Shown here piece by piece: positions 8,222-20,790 of a stretch of 64,000 bases of DNA; position 1 is the stretch's first letter; each line of letters begins with the position of its first letter. Below the pieces are notes generated by a model. The model searched no databases, had not been told where the DNA came from, and saw only the letters and a list, made by a program, of their open reading frames with translations. This DNA comes from Leptospira kobayashii (GTDB taxonomy: Bacteria > Spirochaetota > Leptospiria > Leptospirales > Leptospiraceae), in contig NZ_AP025028.1 in NCBI RefSeq assembly GCF_003114835.2, forward strand, positions 2,074,001 to 2,138,000. The letters are read 5' to 3'. The position numbers and the translations under genes were made by a program.

Positions 8222-8800
8222 TTAAGGCTTCCACCTAAGATCGATTTCACGGACCAATTGCCCTTTTTTGTCTTTGGGCAATTGATATTCGAATTCCAAA
8301 ACAAGGCTTAAGCCTTTTCCCAAATTGACTTTCTTTTTTGCCTCGCCGGTATGTCTCTTTTCCTCTTTGAGAAGAGCGCCCAAATAGTGAAAGGAAGCAA
8401 TCGTGTTTTCACCGAGCTCGAATCCTTCCATTCTTTCTCTCACCCCATTCAAACCTATATAAGCGACGTATTCCTTTCGAATGGAAGATCTCTCTTCCTG
8501 CGTGAAATTTCTTTCAAAGGTAAGCAAAAAACCGGGAGTTTCCCTTACTTTAAAATAAAGATAATTGGAAAAATCTTCCCATGACCGTTCCTCTCTTTTC
8601 GTTTCCGTACGGGGGATCAAAACAGTTCCGATTTTTTCCTTTGGTTCGATACAGAATACCTTAGAATCGAAATTATCGCATAATAATTGATTTGTGATCC
8701 GATTTTCTTTAGAGACTTCGGGATTACAACCGATTAAGAACCAAACCAGGGAAGGTAAAAAGAAGAAGCGATTCAAAATGGGGATTCCAAATGTATACAT
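8222..8800 (-). CDS. Putative lipoprotein of unknown function
   Basis: A hydrophobic N-terminus ends in the lipobox FLIGC, with the lipidated Cys at about residue 25. The remainder (about 168 residues) is soluble and rich in charged residues, with no domain I recognise. Its ATG directly follows the TAG of the DUF4416 gene, so it is the last gene of the eno-to-tld operon and is probably translated by coupling. It is likely exported and membrane-anchored. Confidence 0.7.
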   Translation of the reverse strand: MYTFGIPILNRFFFLPSLVWFLIGCNPEVSKENRITNQLLCDNFDSKVFCIEPKEKIGTVLIPRTETKREERSWEDFSNYLYFKVRETPGFLLTFERNFTQEERSSIRKEYVAYIGLNGVRERMEGFELGENTIASFHYLGALLKEEKRHTGEAKKKVNLGKGLSLVLEFEYQLPKDKKGQLVREIDLRWKP

Positions 8801-9349
8801 CTAAGACTTAAACTTATTGTATTCATAGGATTCATGTAAGCTATTAAAAAAATAAACTGATTCTTTTGTTTTGAAAAATCCGGGAGCAGTGTCCAGAACG
8901 GAAAACTTTCCTCCCCGAAATACATAGATAATCTCCGAATACACACCTTGGAAAAGATACACTCTGTGAAAATCATCCTTGGATTGGGAAATTACTACAT
9001 TATGAGAGGTCAAGTAGCCCGGGATGAGGCGCAAAGTGGGATCTTTTTTGCGGAGTGCCGACTGGATCTCAACGCATTCTCTTTTGATCAAAACGAGTTC
9101 TTCACGATGGATTCTTTGTAAAAAAGAAAGTATCTTTGTGCTTTTACCGGGCATCTGAGTCAGTCTATCAACATCATCTAACTCCCATTTGGGCATAGGA
9201 CTGGATTCATAAACCGATTTGGAAAATTTTTTTTCGGTAATGGATTTTAATTCGAAGTAAGTGTCGTCGTTCTGGTAAGATACAATTAGAAAGAAGGAAG
9301 CGCCCAGTGGGCGCTCCAAAGTTTCCACAACAATCGGATTAATTGCCAT
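8801..9349 (-). CDS. DUF4416 family protein
   Basis: The 182-residue product fits the DUF4416 family, recognised by the C-terminal pattern PGYLTSHNVVISQSKDDFHR followed by VYLFQGVYSEI and a final Phe-rich stretch. Family function is unknown; the protein is cytoplasmic with no signal. A longer in-frame start (9400) exists inside tldE, but the ATG at 9349 overlaps the tldE TGA by one base and precedes the conserved region, so I prefer it. Position between tldE and a lipoprotein gene suggests co-expression, not a proven link with TldD/E. Confidence 0.85.
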   Translation of the reverse strand: MAINPIVVETLERPLGASFFLIVSYQNDDTYFELKSITEKKFSKSVYESSPMPKWELDDVDRLTQMPGKSTKILSFLQRIHREELVLIKRECVEIQSALRKKDPTLRLIPGYLTSHNVVISQSKDDFHRVYLFQGVYSEIIYVFRGGKFSVLDTAPGFFKTKESVYFFNSLHESYEYNKFKS

Positions 9350-10722
9350 CAGGATGCTCCGGTGATGGTAAATCCTTCCAAAAGCATATAGGGAGCCCAA
9401 TAGGATTCTCCCAATAGTTCTCCTTCTTTCGAAATGCTTACGATTTGATTGAGTGCTTCATAAACATTTCCTACAACCTGAACTTCCTTCACTGGGGTCT
9501 TCACTCCGTTTTCCAAAAGATGACTTCCTTTGATCACCCCGGAAAAATCACCGGAAGGTCCGTCACTTGTTCCGGAAAGTCTATTCACAAATAGAACCTT
9601 GTCTTTCATCTTGAAAAAATCATCTTTGTTCGAATCTCCGGGTGCAATCTGAAGTTGTCTCGGGCCGCAACCGGGAAGACTTTGTGCCCCACCCGTAGCA
9701 AATCCGTTGGATGCCTTCAGGCCGGCTTTTTTTGCTTCATAGGTATTATAAAAATAAGTATCAAGAACGCCCTGGTTCAAAATGGATTGTTTATGAGTGG
9801 CTTGACCTTCCCTATCAAAAGAAGTGGTTCCCGCATAACCTGAAATAGTCGGGTCTTCCCAAATGGAAAGTTTTGAGGAAGCAACTTGTTTCCCCAATTG
9901 ACCTGCCATCTTACTTTTTCCCTTTCGAATGCTCGTTCCGTTCAAAGAACCGATAAAAGATCCTAGAAAAAAAGAATAAACTGCTTCGGGAGGCAAAAGT
10001 ATATAACCTTTAAACCCCGGAATGGCCTTCGCGCCCAAGCCACCCATACATTTTTCTCCGAACTCTCGGAAGGCTCTCTCCCATTTTTTTGCAAAGTAGG
10101 GGTAATCGTTTCCGCTTGCGGAATCATAATCGAAACTACCTACATCGCTTCCATCGACAGCCATTCCCATAACCGAAGCGGAAATCCCCGCACCCAGCTC
10201 GCTTGCATTCACACCTTTGGAGGAAACAATAAGTTTAAATCCTTTGGACAGGGACATATCGCCTGAGTCCAAATTCACTTTCGGAAAAAGTTCTTTTTTC
10301 CAACCTAATGTGGTTTTAGCAATTTCAACAAGATGTTCCAAACCCAATGCATCCAAAGATTCATCATATTGATTGGCTCTTTTTTCCAAAGTTTGAGGAT
10401 CAGGAAGCACCAAATCGGAGTCAGGTGTAGTTTGACTGCGGGCAAGGTCTCTCGCTTCCTGGATGGATTCCCATAGGGTCGGAAAATGATTTGTGGTTAA
10501 AAATCCCTGGCTTCCGTTTTCGATCACACGGATTCCGAACATATTTTCTTCCGTGGCAGTGCAGTTGTTCAAATCGTTTTTTTCGAGAGTGACTTCTTCG
10601 GCATAACCGTAACTGGAAAATATTTCCACCTGGGAAATCCCGTTGTCTTTTGCTTTTTTGACAAGGGATTCCAGATGATTTTTTTGTTCTTCCAGTTTTT
10701 TTTCTATAAAAGCCTTATCCAT
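9349..10722 (-). CDS. tldE: TldE/PmbA subunit of the TldD-TldE metalloprotease
   Basis: The 457 residues match the TldD/PmbA family throughout. TldE lacks the zinc-binding HExxxH of TldD and forms a heterodimer with it; the complex degrades unfolded peptides and, in some bacteria, trims ribosomally made peptides such as microcin B17. Recognisable parts include the N-terminal helical pair region with VEIFSSYGYAEEVTLEKNDL (split over residues 32-51) and the C-terminal GxxSGDFSGVIKGSHLLENG-like segment. It starts three bases after tldD ends, and its stop overlaps the DUF4416 start. Cytoplasmic. Confidence 0.93.
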   Translation of the reverse strand: MDKAFIEKKLEEQKNHLESLVKKAKDNGISQVEIFSSYGYAEEVTLEKNDLNNCTATEENMFGIRVIENGSQGFLTTNHFPTLWESIQEARDLARSQTTPDSDLVLPDPQTLEKRANQYDESLDALGLEHLVEIAKTTLGWKKELFPKVNLDSGDMSLSKGFKLIVSSKGVNASELGAGISASVMGMAVDGSDVGSFDYDSASGNDYPYFAKKWERAFREFGEKCMGGLGAKAIPGFKGYILLPPEAVYSFFLGSFIGSLNGTSIRKGKSKMAGQLGKQVASSKLSIWEDPTISGYAGTTSFDREGQATHKQSILNQGVLDTYFYNTYEAKKAGLKASNGFATGGAQSLPGCGPRQLQIAPGDSNKDDFFKMKDKVLFVNRLSGTSDGPSGDFSGVIKGSHLLENGVKTPVKEVQVVGNVYEALNQIVSISKEGELLGESYWAPYMLLEGFTITGAS

Positions 10723-10725
10723 GAA

Positions 10726-12111
10726 TCAATTACCACCTAACTGAACTTTTGTGCGAACATAAGGTCCACCGGCATCCACTTTCGCAGGTTGTCCTTTTCC
10801 ACAATGACCGCTCCCCAAATCCCATTTGAATTCTTTGGAAACCATATCGACATTTTGCAATACGTCAAAGGCGAGTCCTGAAACAGTTGCACCTTTCAGT
10901 AGTTTTGTGATTTTTCCGTTTTCTATTTTGTAAGCTTTTTGAACGGCGAACATAAATTCACCAGTGGCATCCGCTTGTCCGTTTTTGGCACCGTCTAAAA
11001 AATAACCGTTTTTAGTTCCCGCGATCATTTCTTCCAATGAGGAATTACCCGGTAACAAATATGTATTTCTCATCCGAATCAAAGGAACATCCGAGTATTC
11101 CCAAGCCCTTGCAGAACCAGTAGGTGCAACATTGAACTTGTGAGCGGTTTCTCTGTTGTGAAGATAGGATTTTAAAATTCCGTCTTGGATGATCATTGTT
11201 TTCTGAGGGATCACACCTTCGTCGTCCACAGGAATGGTTCCACCGGCACCTTCGGAGTATTCGGATACACCTGAATCGGCAAGAGATACCAGATCCGAAC
11301 CGACTCTGGTTCCTATCTTTCCTTGGGCTACGGAACCTGCCAAAACAAAGTCGGCTTCTACGGTGTGACCGATCGCTTCATGCACAAGCAAACCTACGAT
11401 CGAAGGAGAAAGAATAACAGTAGTTAGTCCTCCATCGGGAAGAGAGGAGGTTAATAAGTCGATGGCGGTTTTACATGCTTCTTCGGAAATATCTTCCGGT
11501 TTTTTATCCCGAAAAAGACAATCCCATCCTCCGGTCACTCCGATCGAATGGGAACCGGATTCCAGTTTTCCTTTGTCAGAGGCTACAGCGTTCACACGAA
11601 ACTCAGGCCGAACCATGGAAAAAAAGCTATCGGCTCCGTCTGTAGTAACGATCGCTTTTTCTTCGTAGATTTCGGAGTAACCGCAACCGACCGACTGTAA
11701 GCTTGCGGAAGATTTCAGAGCTTTGTTTTGAACATCCAATACCAAATTTAATTTTTCTTCTACGCTCCGATTTCTGAAATCCTCAATCCCTTTTCCTATA
11801 AAATCCCCTTTGGCAAAAAGAGCAGGGGGAAGATTGGAAATTTTTTCTCCCCGAAGAGAAGAGGAAACAGTGGCAGCTTGTTTTGCGATACGAATTGCAT
11901 TCTGAATGGAAGCTTTCGAAACTTCACCCGTGGATGCAAATCCCCAGGTTCCGTTGTGAAGCACTCTGACTCCCACTCCGCTTCTTTTGCGAAGTGCGGA
12001 AGATTCGATTCTTCCTTTTTCGGCAAAAAAGGAACGGTTTTCCTTATGGTGGTAACGAAGTTCTACAAGACCATTTTCTTCACTCAAACATTCTTTTAAC
12101 AGATCTCTCAT
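10726..12111 (-). CDS. tldD: TldD metalloprotease subunit
   Basis: The 461-residue protein is TldD, the catalytic half of the TldD-TldE protease. The zinc motif HEAIGH is at residues 244-249, followed by the TldD-type segment EADFVLAGSVAQGKIG. Further family blocks include the C-terminal GLAFDVLQNVDMVSKEF stretch. It is preceded at 19 bases by the hydrolase gene and followed at three bases by tldE, so both subunits are made from one message. The substrate is unknown here; no RiPP precursor is obvious in the neighbourhood. Confidence 0.95.
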   Translation of the reverse strand: MRDLLKECLSEENGLVELRYHHKENRSFFAEKGRIESSALRKRSGVGVRVLHNGTWGFASTGEVSKASIQNAIRIAKQAATVSSSLRGEKISNLPPALFAKGDFIGKGIEDFRNRSVEEKLNLVLDVQNKALKSSASLQSVGCGYSEIYEEKAIVTTDGADSFFSMVRPEFRVNAVASDKGKLESGSHSIGVTGGWDCLFRDKKPEDISEEACKTAIDLLTSSLPDGGLTTVILSPSIVGLLVHEAIGHTVEADFVLAGSVAQGKIGTRVGSDLVSLADSGVSEYSEGAGGTIPVDDEGVIPQKTMIIQDGILKSYLHNRETAHKFNVAPTGSARAWEYSDVPLIRMRNTYLLPGNSSLEEMIAGTKNGYFLDGAKNGQADATGEFMFAVQKAYKIENGKITKLLKGATVSGLAFDVLQNVDMVSKEFKWDLGSGHCGKGQPAKVDAGGPYVRTKVQLGGN

Positions 12112-12130
12112 ATTAGGTCTCCAGGAACTT

Positions 12131-13150
12131 CTAATTTAATTTTAATAACTTTCTTTGTTTATCGAAAAAATCCATTAGGATCTTAGGAAGCCATCTTCCT
12201 TCGGGATAGTCCGGACTTGGGTCGGAAATAAATCCAACATGACCGCCTTTTTCAGTAAGAACGGTTTCTATCTTCGGATATAATTTCCAATCGATCTCAT
12301 GCCAAACATGGGAGGGAACCACCGGATCATCTTCCGCATGTACGATCAAACAAGGAATCTTAATTCCGGCAAGATAATGAATGCTGGAACAGGTATGATA
12401 GTATTCCAAAACATTCTTGTAACCGGCAAGCGGTGCTGTAAAAAAATCATCGAAGTCAAAAAAGGACTTACTTTTAAGAACCCGTTGTATCACCTGATCG
12501 GACACATCGTATATACCCGATGCCACTTTGTCTTTCATCGTGGAAAGAAAATGGTTTTTATAAAACAATCCCGCTTTGGAATCGATAAAGTCACAGCTTC
12601 TTTTTAAATCCAAAGGAGGTGAGGTCGCAGTGAAAGCCAGTGCCTTTTTGGGACGGCCCTCTCCGAAAAACTTAAGTGCCATATTTGCAGACAGTGAAAA
12701 TCCGCTTACAAATAAATTCGTAGTAAAAGTTTTGCGCGTAAAATCAAGAACGGTTTCCAGGTCATCCGACTGACCCGCATTATACGGCAATCGGGCAAGT
12801 CCGATCCCTTTTCCGCAATTCCGAAGATTGATTCGGATCACTCCGTAACCACGCAGCAGAGCTTCCCGTCCCACGCTCACCATATAATGGGATTCGGAAC
12901 TACCTTCCATCCCGTGAATTAACACCAGATAGATGCCGTTCCATTTCACCGAGTTTTTTTTGATTTGGGAAAGAGGGGGGTTGTGTTCTACATACAACAT
13001 ATCCCCGGAACGGTCGTTCGTAGGGATAATGATGCTTTCCGAGTAGAACTCTTCCTCCAGAGAATTGTCCGGAGGAAAGAGTACATTATAAACCGTTTGT
13101 AGGTGTTTGCCTTCTAAAAATCTTCTAGGGGTAAACGAATGATCAGCCAA
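12131..13150 (-). CDS. Alpha/beta hydrolase, YheT (ABHD1/3) type
   Basis: The 339-residue protein is a serine hydrolase of the YheT/EMB8 group. It shows the oxyanion motif [13 protein letters not shown], a nucleophile elbow GFSLSAN (usually GFSLGGN) and a terminal catalytic histidine in KGGHVGF; an acid residue is provided by HAEDDPVV. Family members hydrolyse short- or medium-chain esters, but the physiological substrate is unknown. The start TTG overlaps the end of clpP by eight bases. Cytoplasmic, no signal peptide. Confidence 0.88.
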   Translation of the reverse strand: MADHSFTPRRFLEGKHLQTVYNVLFPPDNSLEEEFYSESIIIPTNDRSGDMLYVEHNPPLSQIKKNSVKWNGIYLVLIHGMEGSSESHYMVSVGREALLRGYGVIRINLRNCGKGIGLARLPYNAGQSDDLETVLDFTRKTFTTNLFVSGFSLSANMALKFFGEGRPKKALAFTATSPPLDLKRSCDFIDSKAGLFYKNHFLSTMKDKVASGIYDVSDQVIQRVLKSKSFFDFDDFFTAPLAGYKNVLEYYHTCSSIHYLAGIKIPCLIVHAEDDPVVPSHVWHEIDWKLYPKIETVLTEKGGHVGFISDPSPDYPEGRWLPKILMDFFDKQRKLLKLN

Positions 13151-13751
13151 CGTCTATCGTATTTACAATTTTATCAACGATTCCATAGGCTACGGCTTCA
13201 TCCGCATCCATATAATTATCGCGATCCGTATCTTCTACCATCTGTTCATAGGTTTTGCCGCAAGCTTCCGCAAGCATTCGATTCAACTTTTCTTTTGTTT
13301 TCATGATGTCTTTGGCATGAATCAAAAGATCGGTCGCAGGAGCCTGGAACTGACCACCTATGGAAGGTTGGTGAATCATCACTCTGCCATTCGGCCAAAT
13401 ATAACGATGTCCTTTTTCTCCCCCAATCAGTAGCATAGAGCCCATGGATGCCGCCATACCCATGCAAACCGTGTAAACGGGTGAGGAAATCATCTGCATG
13501 GTATCGTAGACTACCATTCCGGAAGTGACAACGCCGCCCGGGCTATTGATATAAAAGGTAATCGGTTTGCCCGGATCCATAAGTTCCAGGTAGAGTAGTT
13601 TGTTGGTTATGTCTTTGGAGGTTTCATCAGTAACAGCGCCCCAGAGAAAGATCTTACGTTTCTCTAGAAATTTTTTCCCGATGTTTTTATCGCTGATGAG
13701 ATCTTGAAGTGTTTCTGTAATTTCTTTTTCTGGTGTTTCTTCTTCTGGCAT
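13143..13751 (-). CDS. clpP: ATP-dependent Clp protease proteolytic subunit
   Basis: This 202-residue protein is a ClpP barrel subunit, which degrades proteins delivered by ClpX or ClpA/ClpC. The catalytic Ser102 lies in GMAASMGSM and His127 in MIHQPS, with an Asp in the EDTDRDNYM segment (about 174-178). The N-terminus has about 25 extra acidic residues compared with short ClpPs. Leptospira carry two clpP genes; this one sits in the eno operon without clpX, so it could be either paralogue. Processing of the N-terminus is possible. Confidence 0.95.
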   Translation of the reverse strand: MPEEETPEKEITETLQDLISDKNIGKKFLEKRKIFLWGAVTDETSKDITNKLLYLELMDPGKPITFYINSPGGVVTSGMVVYDTMQMISSPVYTVCMGMAASMGSMLLIGGEKGHRYIWPNGRVMIHQPSIGGQFQAPATDLLIHAKDIMKTKEKLNRMLAEACGKTYEQMVEDTDRDNYMDADEAVAYGIVDKIVNTIDVG

Positions 13752-13752
13752 A

Positions 13753-14214
13753 TTAATTCAGTCTTTTCCCTTTAGACTGGGGAGGCAAGCTTTTCAGCTT
13801 CCAATAAACTCCCAGACATAAGAAAACACTGAAAGAAAGATAAAAAAATCTAAGTAAAAATAAAGGCGGTTCTTTCAAAGAAAGATTGGAATTGAGATTC
13901 GCTAATTTTGCCGTTTTCGACACTGCCTCATCTTTTGCCAGTTTGGTTTCTTCAAATTTAATTACGTGGGCGTTTTCGGAAAGCAGATAGTATTTGCGTG
14001 CTTCCTTTTCCAAAGCATACGAATCATTTTGGAGGCGTTTTTCCTTTTCCTCCAAAACTTGGTTTTCAATGGCAAGCCGCTCGACTTCTTCCGCCACCTT
14101 TGTGAACTCCTTTTCCAAAGCTTTTCGTTCTGCCATTCCTGAAGAAGACAAAACTAAGCAATAGAAAACAGTACAAAGATAACAGATGGCTAAAGCGGCT
14201 TTGATAGGGGTCAT
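13753..14214 (-). CDS. FtsB/DivIC-like septum formation protein
   Basis: The 153-residue protein has an N-terminal membrane helix (about residues 4-24), a long coiled coil with heptads (about 30-75) and the [18 protein letters not shown] stretch typical of FtsB/DivIC proteins. These act at the division septum with FtsL and FtsQ. Unusually there is a second hydrophobic segment near the C-terminus (about 118-138), not seen in E. coli FtsB. Position directly after eno, one base apart, is common for ftsB-like genes. It is the best candidate for the FtsB role, with the extra span unexplained. Confidence 0.8.
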   Translation of the reverse strand: MTPIKAALAICYLCTVFYCLVLSSSGMAERKALEKEFTKVAEEVERLAIENQVLEEKEKRLQNDSYALEKEARKYYLLSENAHVIKFEETKLAKDEAVSKTAKLANLNSNLSLKEPPLFLLRFFYLSFSVFLCLGVYWKLKSLPPQSKGKRLN

Positions 14215-14215
14215 A

Positions 14216-15544
<1,329 letters not shown>

Positions 15545-15554
15545 CTATGCTTCC

Positions 15555-15582
15555 ATAGTAGGGATTTTTAATGGTCTGACAA
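15555..15582 (-). promoter_or_regulatory. Sigma-70-type promoter of the eno operon
   Basis: On the minus strand, TTGTCA (-35) and TACTAT (-10) are separated by 16 bases, with the -10 ending about 38 bases before the eno ATG. This is the only convincing promoter in front of the eight-gene operon. Confidence 0.55.
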
Positions 15583-15641
15583 TAAACTTTTTAGACAATC
15601 CTATCCCTTGCGAGAAAATGACTTAAAAAGCAGAGGATCAT

Positions 15642-17447
<1,806 letters not shown>

Positions 17448-17507
17448 TCTTTTCTCAATCCCGGGAAACCACTTTACTTAATAATCCGGTAGGTTCAAGG
17501 TCGCAGA

Positions 17508-17984
17508 ATGGGATATGTCATATATATTGCAGCGACAATGTTAGTAGTGCCTCTCTTCTCTGTTCTTGGAGAGTTTTTCTATCGCTCTCCGCAAGCTAGG
17601 TTTTTTGATCTTACATGGAAGTGGTTCATTTTTTGGGCCATCGGCATAAGGCTTATCAGTGCAGGTGTAAATCAAATTGCGAATCCTGCATTTACCGCAA
17701 GTATTTTGCAATTAAACGATTCAGCATATCTGGTGATCAGGGAATTAGGATTTGCCAATCTGCTCATGGGTGGGCTTGCTGCGCTCTCCTTATTTTTTCC
17801 TACTTTACGTCCGGCGGCGACTCTTGGAGGTCTTTATCTGGGGATGGCCGGGCTATTGCATGTGATTCGCGGTATTGAACATGTGAATCTGAAGGAAGGA
17901 ACGGCACTGATTTCCGATTTATGGGGTTTTCTGATCGTTGTTGCTTATTTCTTGGATTCTTTTTTCTTCCGTCATAAAACATAG
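17508..17984 (+). CDS. Small integral membrane protein, DUF6790-like
   Basis: The 158-residue protein has four hydrophobic segments and resembles the DUF6790 membrane family, from the stretches KWFIFWAIGIRL, NPAFTA, VIRELGFANL and GGLYLGMAGLLHVIRG. No catalytic motif is evident and the function of the family is unknown to me. It begins 60 bases after lepA in the same direction. Family assignment is from memory and is moderately sure. Confidence 0.65.
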   Translation: MGYVIYIAATMLVVPLFSVLGEFFYRSPQARFFDLTWKWFIFWAIGIRLISAGVNQIANPAFTASILQLNDSAYLVIRELGFANLLMGGLAALSLFFPTLRPAATLGGLYLGMAGLLHVIRGIEHVNLKEGTALISDLWGFLIVVAYFLDSFFFRHKT

Positions 17985-18038
17985 ATATAACCCTCGTGGA
18001 ACAACAACTTAACGTTTGTTTTCCGAGAATCCATATAT

Positions 18039-18998
18039 ATGTTGGAAAAAATCCGAAGCCAGATCCGAAAACCTTTCCTGGATATCTCGGAAATATCATT
18101 CACTCATAAAAAAATTCAAATCATTCGGGAAGACAAACTCTGCTTCGGAATGGGAACGAAAATCAGAAAGGCATTCGGTCTTTTGGAATTTCTAAGTGAC
18201 CAACAAATCCGAAAGATCAGACTTGTTGGTGCTCTCCCGGGTAATTTTTTATCCGCTTACAGTTTTCTATTTTTTTCGGCAGGATTCGAAATCAACGTTT
18301 ATGCGTACAATAGGGACCCGAATATCACAACTGCAAACGGAATTTTGGTTAAAAATTTAGGCACAAATGTTTTCGTGTTTCCGACTAGAAAAGACTGTTT
18401 TGATTCATTCTTTGCAGCGGGTAAGAAAGAGGATCAGAATGTATTTTCCGTTCCGGAATACGGACTACATTTTTCCGCCTTATCTCAGTTAAATATCCTC
18501 TGGAAAACGATAAAAAATCAATTCACCAAAACTTCCTTATTGTTTTTAGAGATCGGCTCCGGACTAAGTTTTATTTCTGCGGTTACTTTTTTTAAAAATA
18601 CACAGGTGAAGGTAGCCGGGATATTGATAGGGGAAACCGAAGATCGTTTTCTAAAGAATCTTCCTTCTTATCTGAAATCCCTTCATCTGACGGAAAACGA
18701 CTTGGGAGAATACTTTCTCTTGAAGCCAGGGCGAAATCAAAAATTCGGAAAGATTGGCCACGAGAAGGAAATGATAAGGGAAGTTTACCGCAAAACAGGG
18801 ATTTTACTGGAACCGATTTATAGCGCCAAATCCTGGAATTGTTTGCAAGATTTAGCGGACTCTCCGAACGATTTTCTTTCGTCAAAGGAAGACAGGGAAT
18901 CGGAATGGATTTATTTACACCAAGGAGGACTCTTGAATCATTTGGATCTACTCTTAGAGTCCGAAATAGCCGATTCCCTTGAAAAGTATTCCCTTTAA
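18039..18998 (+). CDS. PLP-dependent ACC deaminase / D-cysteine desulfhydrase family protein
   Basis: The 319 residues follow the ACC deaminase-like branch of fold-type II PLP enzymes: REDKLCFGMGTKIRKAFGLL aligns with the usual RED...GNKxRKLE motif, giving a candidate Schiff-base Lys in GTKIRK. A C-terminal YLHQGGLLNHL corresponds to the family's YIHTGGxxGL. The substrate-side motif TxGGxQSNH is replaced by LVGALPGNFLS, so substrate and even activity are uncertain. Members deaminate ACC or desulfurate D-cysteine. A glycosyltransferase gene follows five bases after the stop. Confidence 0.75.
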   Translation: MLEKIRSQIRKPFLDISEISFTHKKIQIIREDKLCFGMGTKIRKAFGLLEFLSDQQIRKIRLVGALPGNFLSAYSFLFFSAGFEINVYAYNRDPNITTANGILVKNLGTNVFVFPTRKDCFDSFFAAGKKEDQNVFSVPEYGLHFSALSQLNILWKTIKNQFTKTSLLFLEIGSGLSFISAVTFFKNTQVKVAGILIGETEDRFLKNLPSYLKSLHLTENDLGEYFLLKPGRNQKFGKIGHEKEMIREVYRKTGILLEPIYSAKSWNCLQDLADSPNDFLSSKEDRESEWIYLHQGGLLNHLDLLLESEIADSLEKYSL

Positions 18999-19002
18999 AT
19001 CC

Positions 19003-19953
19003 ATGTCTACTCCTCTTGTTTCCATCATCCTTCCCACATTCCATCGTCCTGATGCTACGAAGAAAGCGATCGAATCCGTTATTTCCCAAACTTACGGAAA
19101 CTGGGAGCTGATTGTCGTAGATGACGGCTCGAAAGATACTACCTGGTCCGCTTTGCTCAGTGCTTATCCCGGATGGAAATCGAAGCTTACCAGTTTCGGT
19201 AAAAATACAAAATCCATACAGCTTCACCAAACAACTCATAGGGGAGTATCCAGTGCGCGCAACTTCGGAGTGGAGAGATCCGGCGGAGAATGGATTTGTT
19301 TTTTGGATTCGGATGATCTTTGGCTACCGGAAAAACTTTCCAAACAAATCAATTATCATAAAGATCATCCTGAAATTCGAATTTCACAAACGAATGAGAT
19401 ATGGATCAAAAACGGAAACAAAGTAAAACCTTTGGACAAACATAGGAAAAGAGAAGGGGATATCTTTCGGGAAAGTCTTGAACTTTGTCTGATCACTCCC
19501 TCCAGTGTGATTCTAAATAAGGAATTGTGGAAAGAAACAGGGGGGTTCGATGAAAGACTTCTTACTTGTGAAGACTACGATCTCTGGATTCGCATAACAG
19601 TTGAAAACGAATTGGTCGGACTTTTGGAAGAAGAATTGATGATTCGCCACGGAGGGCATACGGATCAACTTTCCGGCAAGTACAACGCGATGGAACGGTT
19701 TCGATTGTATTCCCAACTGAAACTTTGGAATTCCACTCTGGAAGAAAATATAAATAAGCCCGGTTCCCATTCGGAAAAAAAAGATCTCTTGAAGACGAGC
19801 ATTCTAAATCGAATTCAAGTATTGGAAGCGGGAAGAAAAAAAAGAAATAAGGAAATCGGTTTTTTACATCATTTTAAAGATGATTTGGAAAGGGAGAGTA
19901 AGTCACCCGGGGATCTTATGCACGTTCTTCTGAACGAATCCGATTGGAATTAA
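19003..19953 (+). CDS. Family 2 glycosyltransferase
   Basis: A GT-A fold glycosyltransferase of family 2, which moves a sugar from a nucleotide donor to a polysaccharide or lipid. Seen are SIILPTFHRPDA at the N-terminus, VDDGSKDTT, the metal-binding FLDSDDLW and a later CEDYDLW acidic motif. The protein lacks membrane segments and is likely a peripheral cytoplasmic enzyme. The ATG at 19003 is chosen over a TTG at 18979 because it follows the upstream gene's stop and gives the usual short N-terminus; neither has a strong ribosome site. It stands apart from any LPS cluster in this window. Confidence 0.9.
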   Translation: MSTPLVSIILPTFHRPDATKKAIESVISQTYGNWELIVVDDGSKDTTWSALLSAYPGWKSKLTSFGKNTKSIQLHQTTHRGVSSARNFGVERSGGEWICFLDSDDLWLPEKLSKQINYHKDHPEIRISQTNEIWIKNGNKVKPLDKHRKREGDIFRESLELCLITPSSVILNKELWKETGGFDERLLTCEDYDLWIRITVENELVGLLEEELMIRHGGHTDQLSGKYNAMERFRLYSQLKLWNSTLEENINKPGSHSEKKDLLKTSILNRIQVLEAGRKKRNKEIGFLHHFKDDLERESKSPGDLMHVLLNESDWN

Positions 19954-19975
19954 TTTTTTATTCTCCCAAATGATC

Positions 19976-20009
19976 TAAATAAAAAACCCGAAGGAAAATC
20001 CCCCGGGTT
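19976..20009 (-). terminator. Terminator of the sdhCAB operon
   Basis: On the minus strand AACCCG pairs with CGGGTT around a 13-base loop and is followed by TTTTTTATTT. It lies about 37 bases after the sdhB stop. On the plus strand the T-run is poor, though the hairpin may also block reading from the glycosyltransferase gene. Confidence 0.8.
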
Positions 20010-20045
20010 CTGATTCTAAAAAAGAAACTTTAGAAAAGAATTCGC

Positions 20046-20789
20046 TTAACTAGCGATAAACTCTCTATTGAGTTTTGTGATAAAATTTACCGAAATCTCT
20101 TTCGGACAAGCAGCCTCACATTCGTATTGGTTTGTGCAATTTCCAAATCCTTCTTTGTCCATTGCCGCCACCATTTTGCGAACTCTTTCTTTTTTCTCAA
20201 CTTGACCTTGAGGTAGAAGAGCGAGATGCGAAACTTTTGCGGATACGAATAGCATAGCCGATGCATTTTTACAAGCAGCGACACAAGCACCGCATCCGAT
20301 ACAAGTTGCAGCATCCATTGCAAGGTCGGCGTTCACTTTCGAAATGGGAAGCGCGTTTCCGTCAGGAGCACCGCCTGTATTTACGGATACATAACCGCCT
20401 GCTTGGATGACACGATCAAATGCAGAACGATCTACCACTAAATCTTTTACCACTGGAAAAGCTTTTGCTCTCCAAGGCTCGATATAAACGGTATCTCCGT
20501 CATTGAACTTTCTCATATGAAGCTGGCATGTGGTCGTTCCTTTTTCAGGACCGTGAGGAACACCGTTGATCACCATGGAACACATTCCGCAAATTCCTTC
20601 ACGGCAGTCATGGTCGAAAGCAATCGGCTCATCCCCTTTGGAGATCAAACCTTCATTGACAACATCCAACATTTCGAGAAAAGACATGTGTTCGTTCACA
20701 TTATCAGCTTCGTAGCTGACCATCTTTCCTTTATCACTAGAGTTTTTTTGTCTCCAAACTTTGAGGTGTAATTTCATTGTTTCGCTCAT
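20046..20789 (-). CDS. sdhB: Succinate dehydrogenase iron-sulfur subunit
   Basis: The 247-residue SdhB carries electrons from the flavoprotein to quinone. The [2Fe-2S] site is CREGICGMC, and the two ferredoxin-like clusters are [15 protein letters not shown] and [14 protein letters not shown]. The length and the neighbouring single cytochrome gene place it in the type B succinate:quinone reductases, also close to fumarate reductases of epsilonproteobacteria and Bacteroidetes. In an aerobic spirochaete the succinate-oxidising direction is expected. One base separates it from sdhA. Confidence 0.96.
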   Translation of the reverse strand: MSETMKLHLKVWRQKNSSDKGKMVSYEADNVNEHMSFLEMLDVVNEGLISKGDEPIAFDHDCREGICGMCSMVINGVPHGPEKGTTTCQLHMRKFNDGDTVYIEPWRAKAFPVVKDLVVDRSAFDRVIQAGGYVSVNTGGAPDGNALPISKVNADLAMDAATCIGCGACVAACKNASAMLFVSAKVSHLALLPQGQVEKKERVRKMVAAMDKEGFGNCTNQYECEAACPKEISVNFITKLNREFIAS

Positions 20790-20790
20790 T

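Noticed and set aside
8801..9400. Longer DUF4416 protein starting at 9400
   Set aside because: The added residues fall inside tldE; ATG at 9349 overlaps the tldE stop and precedes the conserved part.
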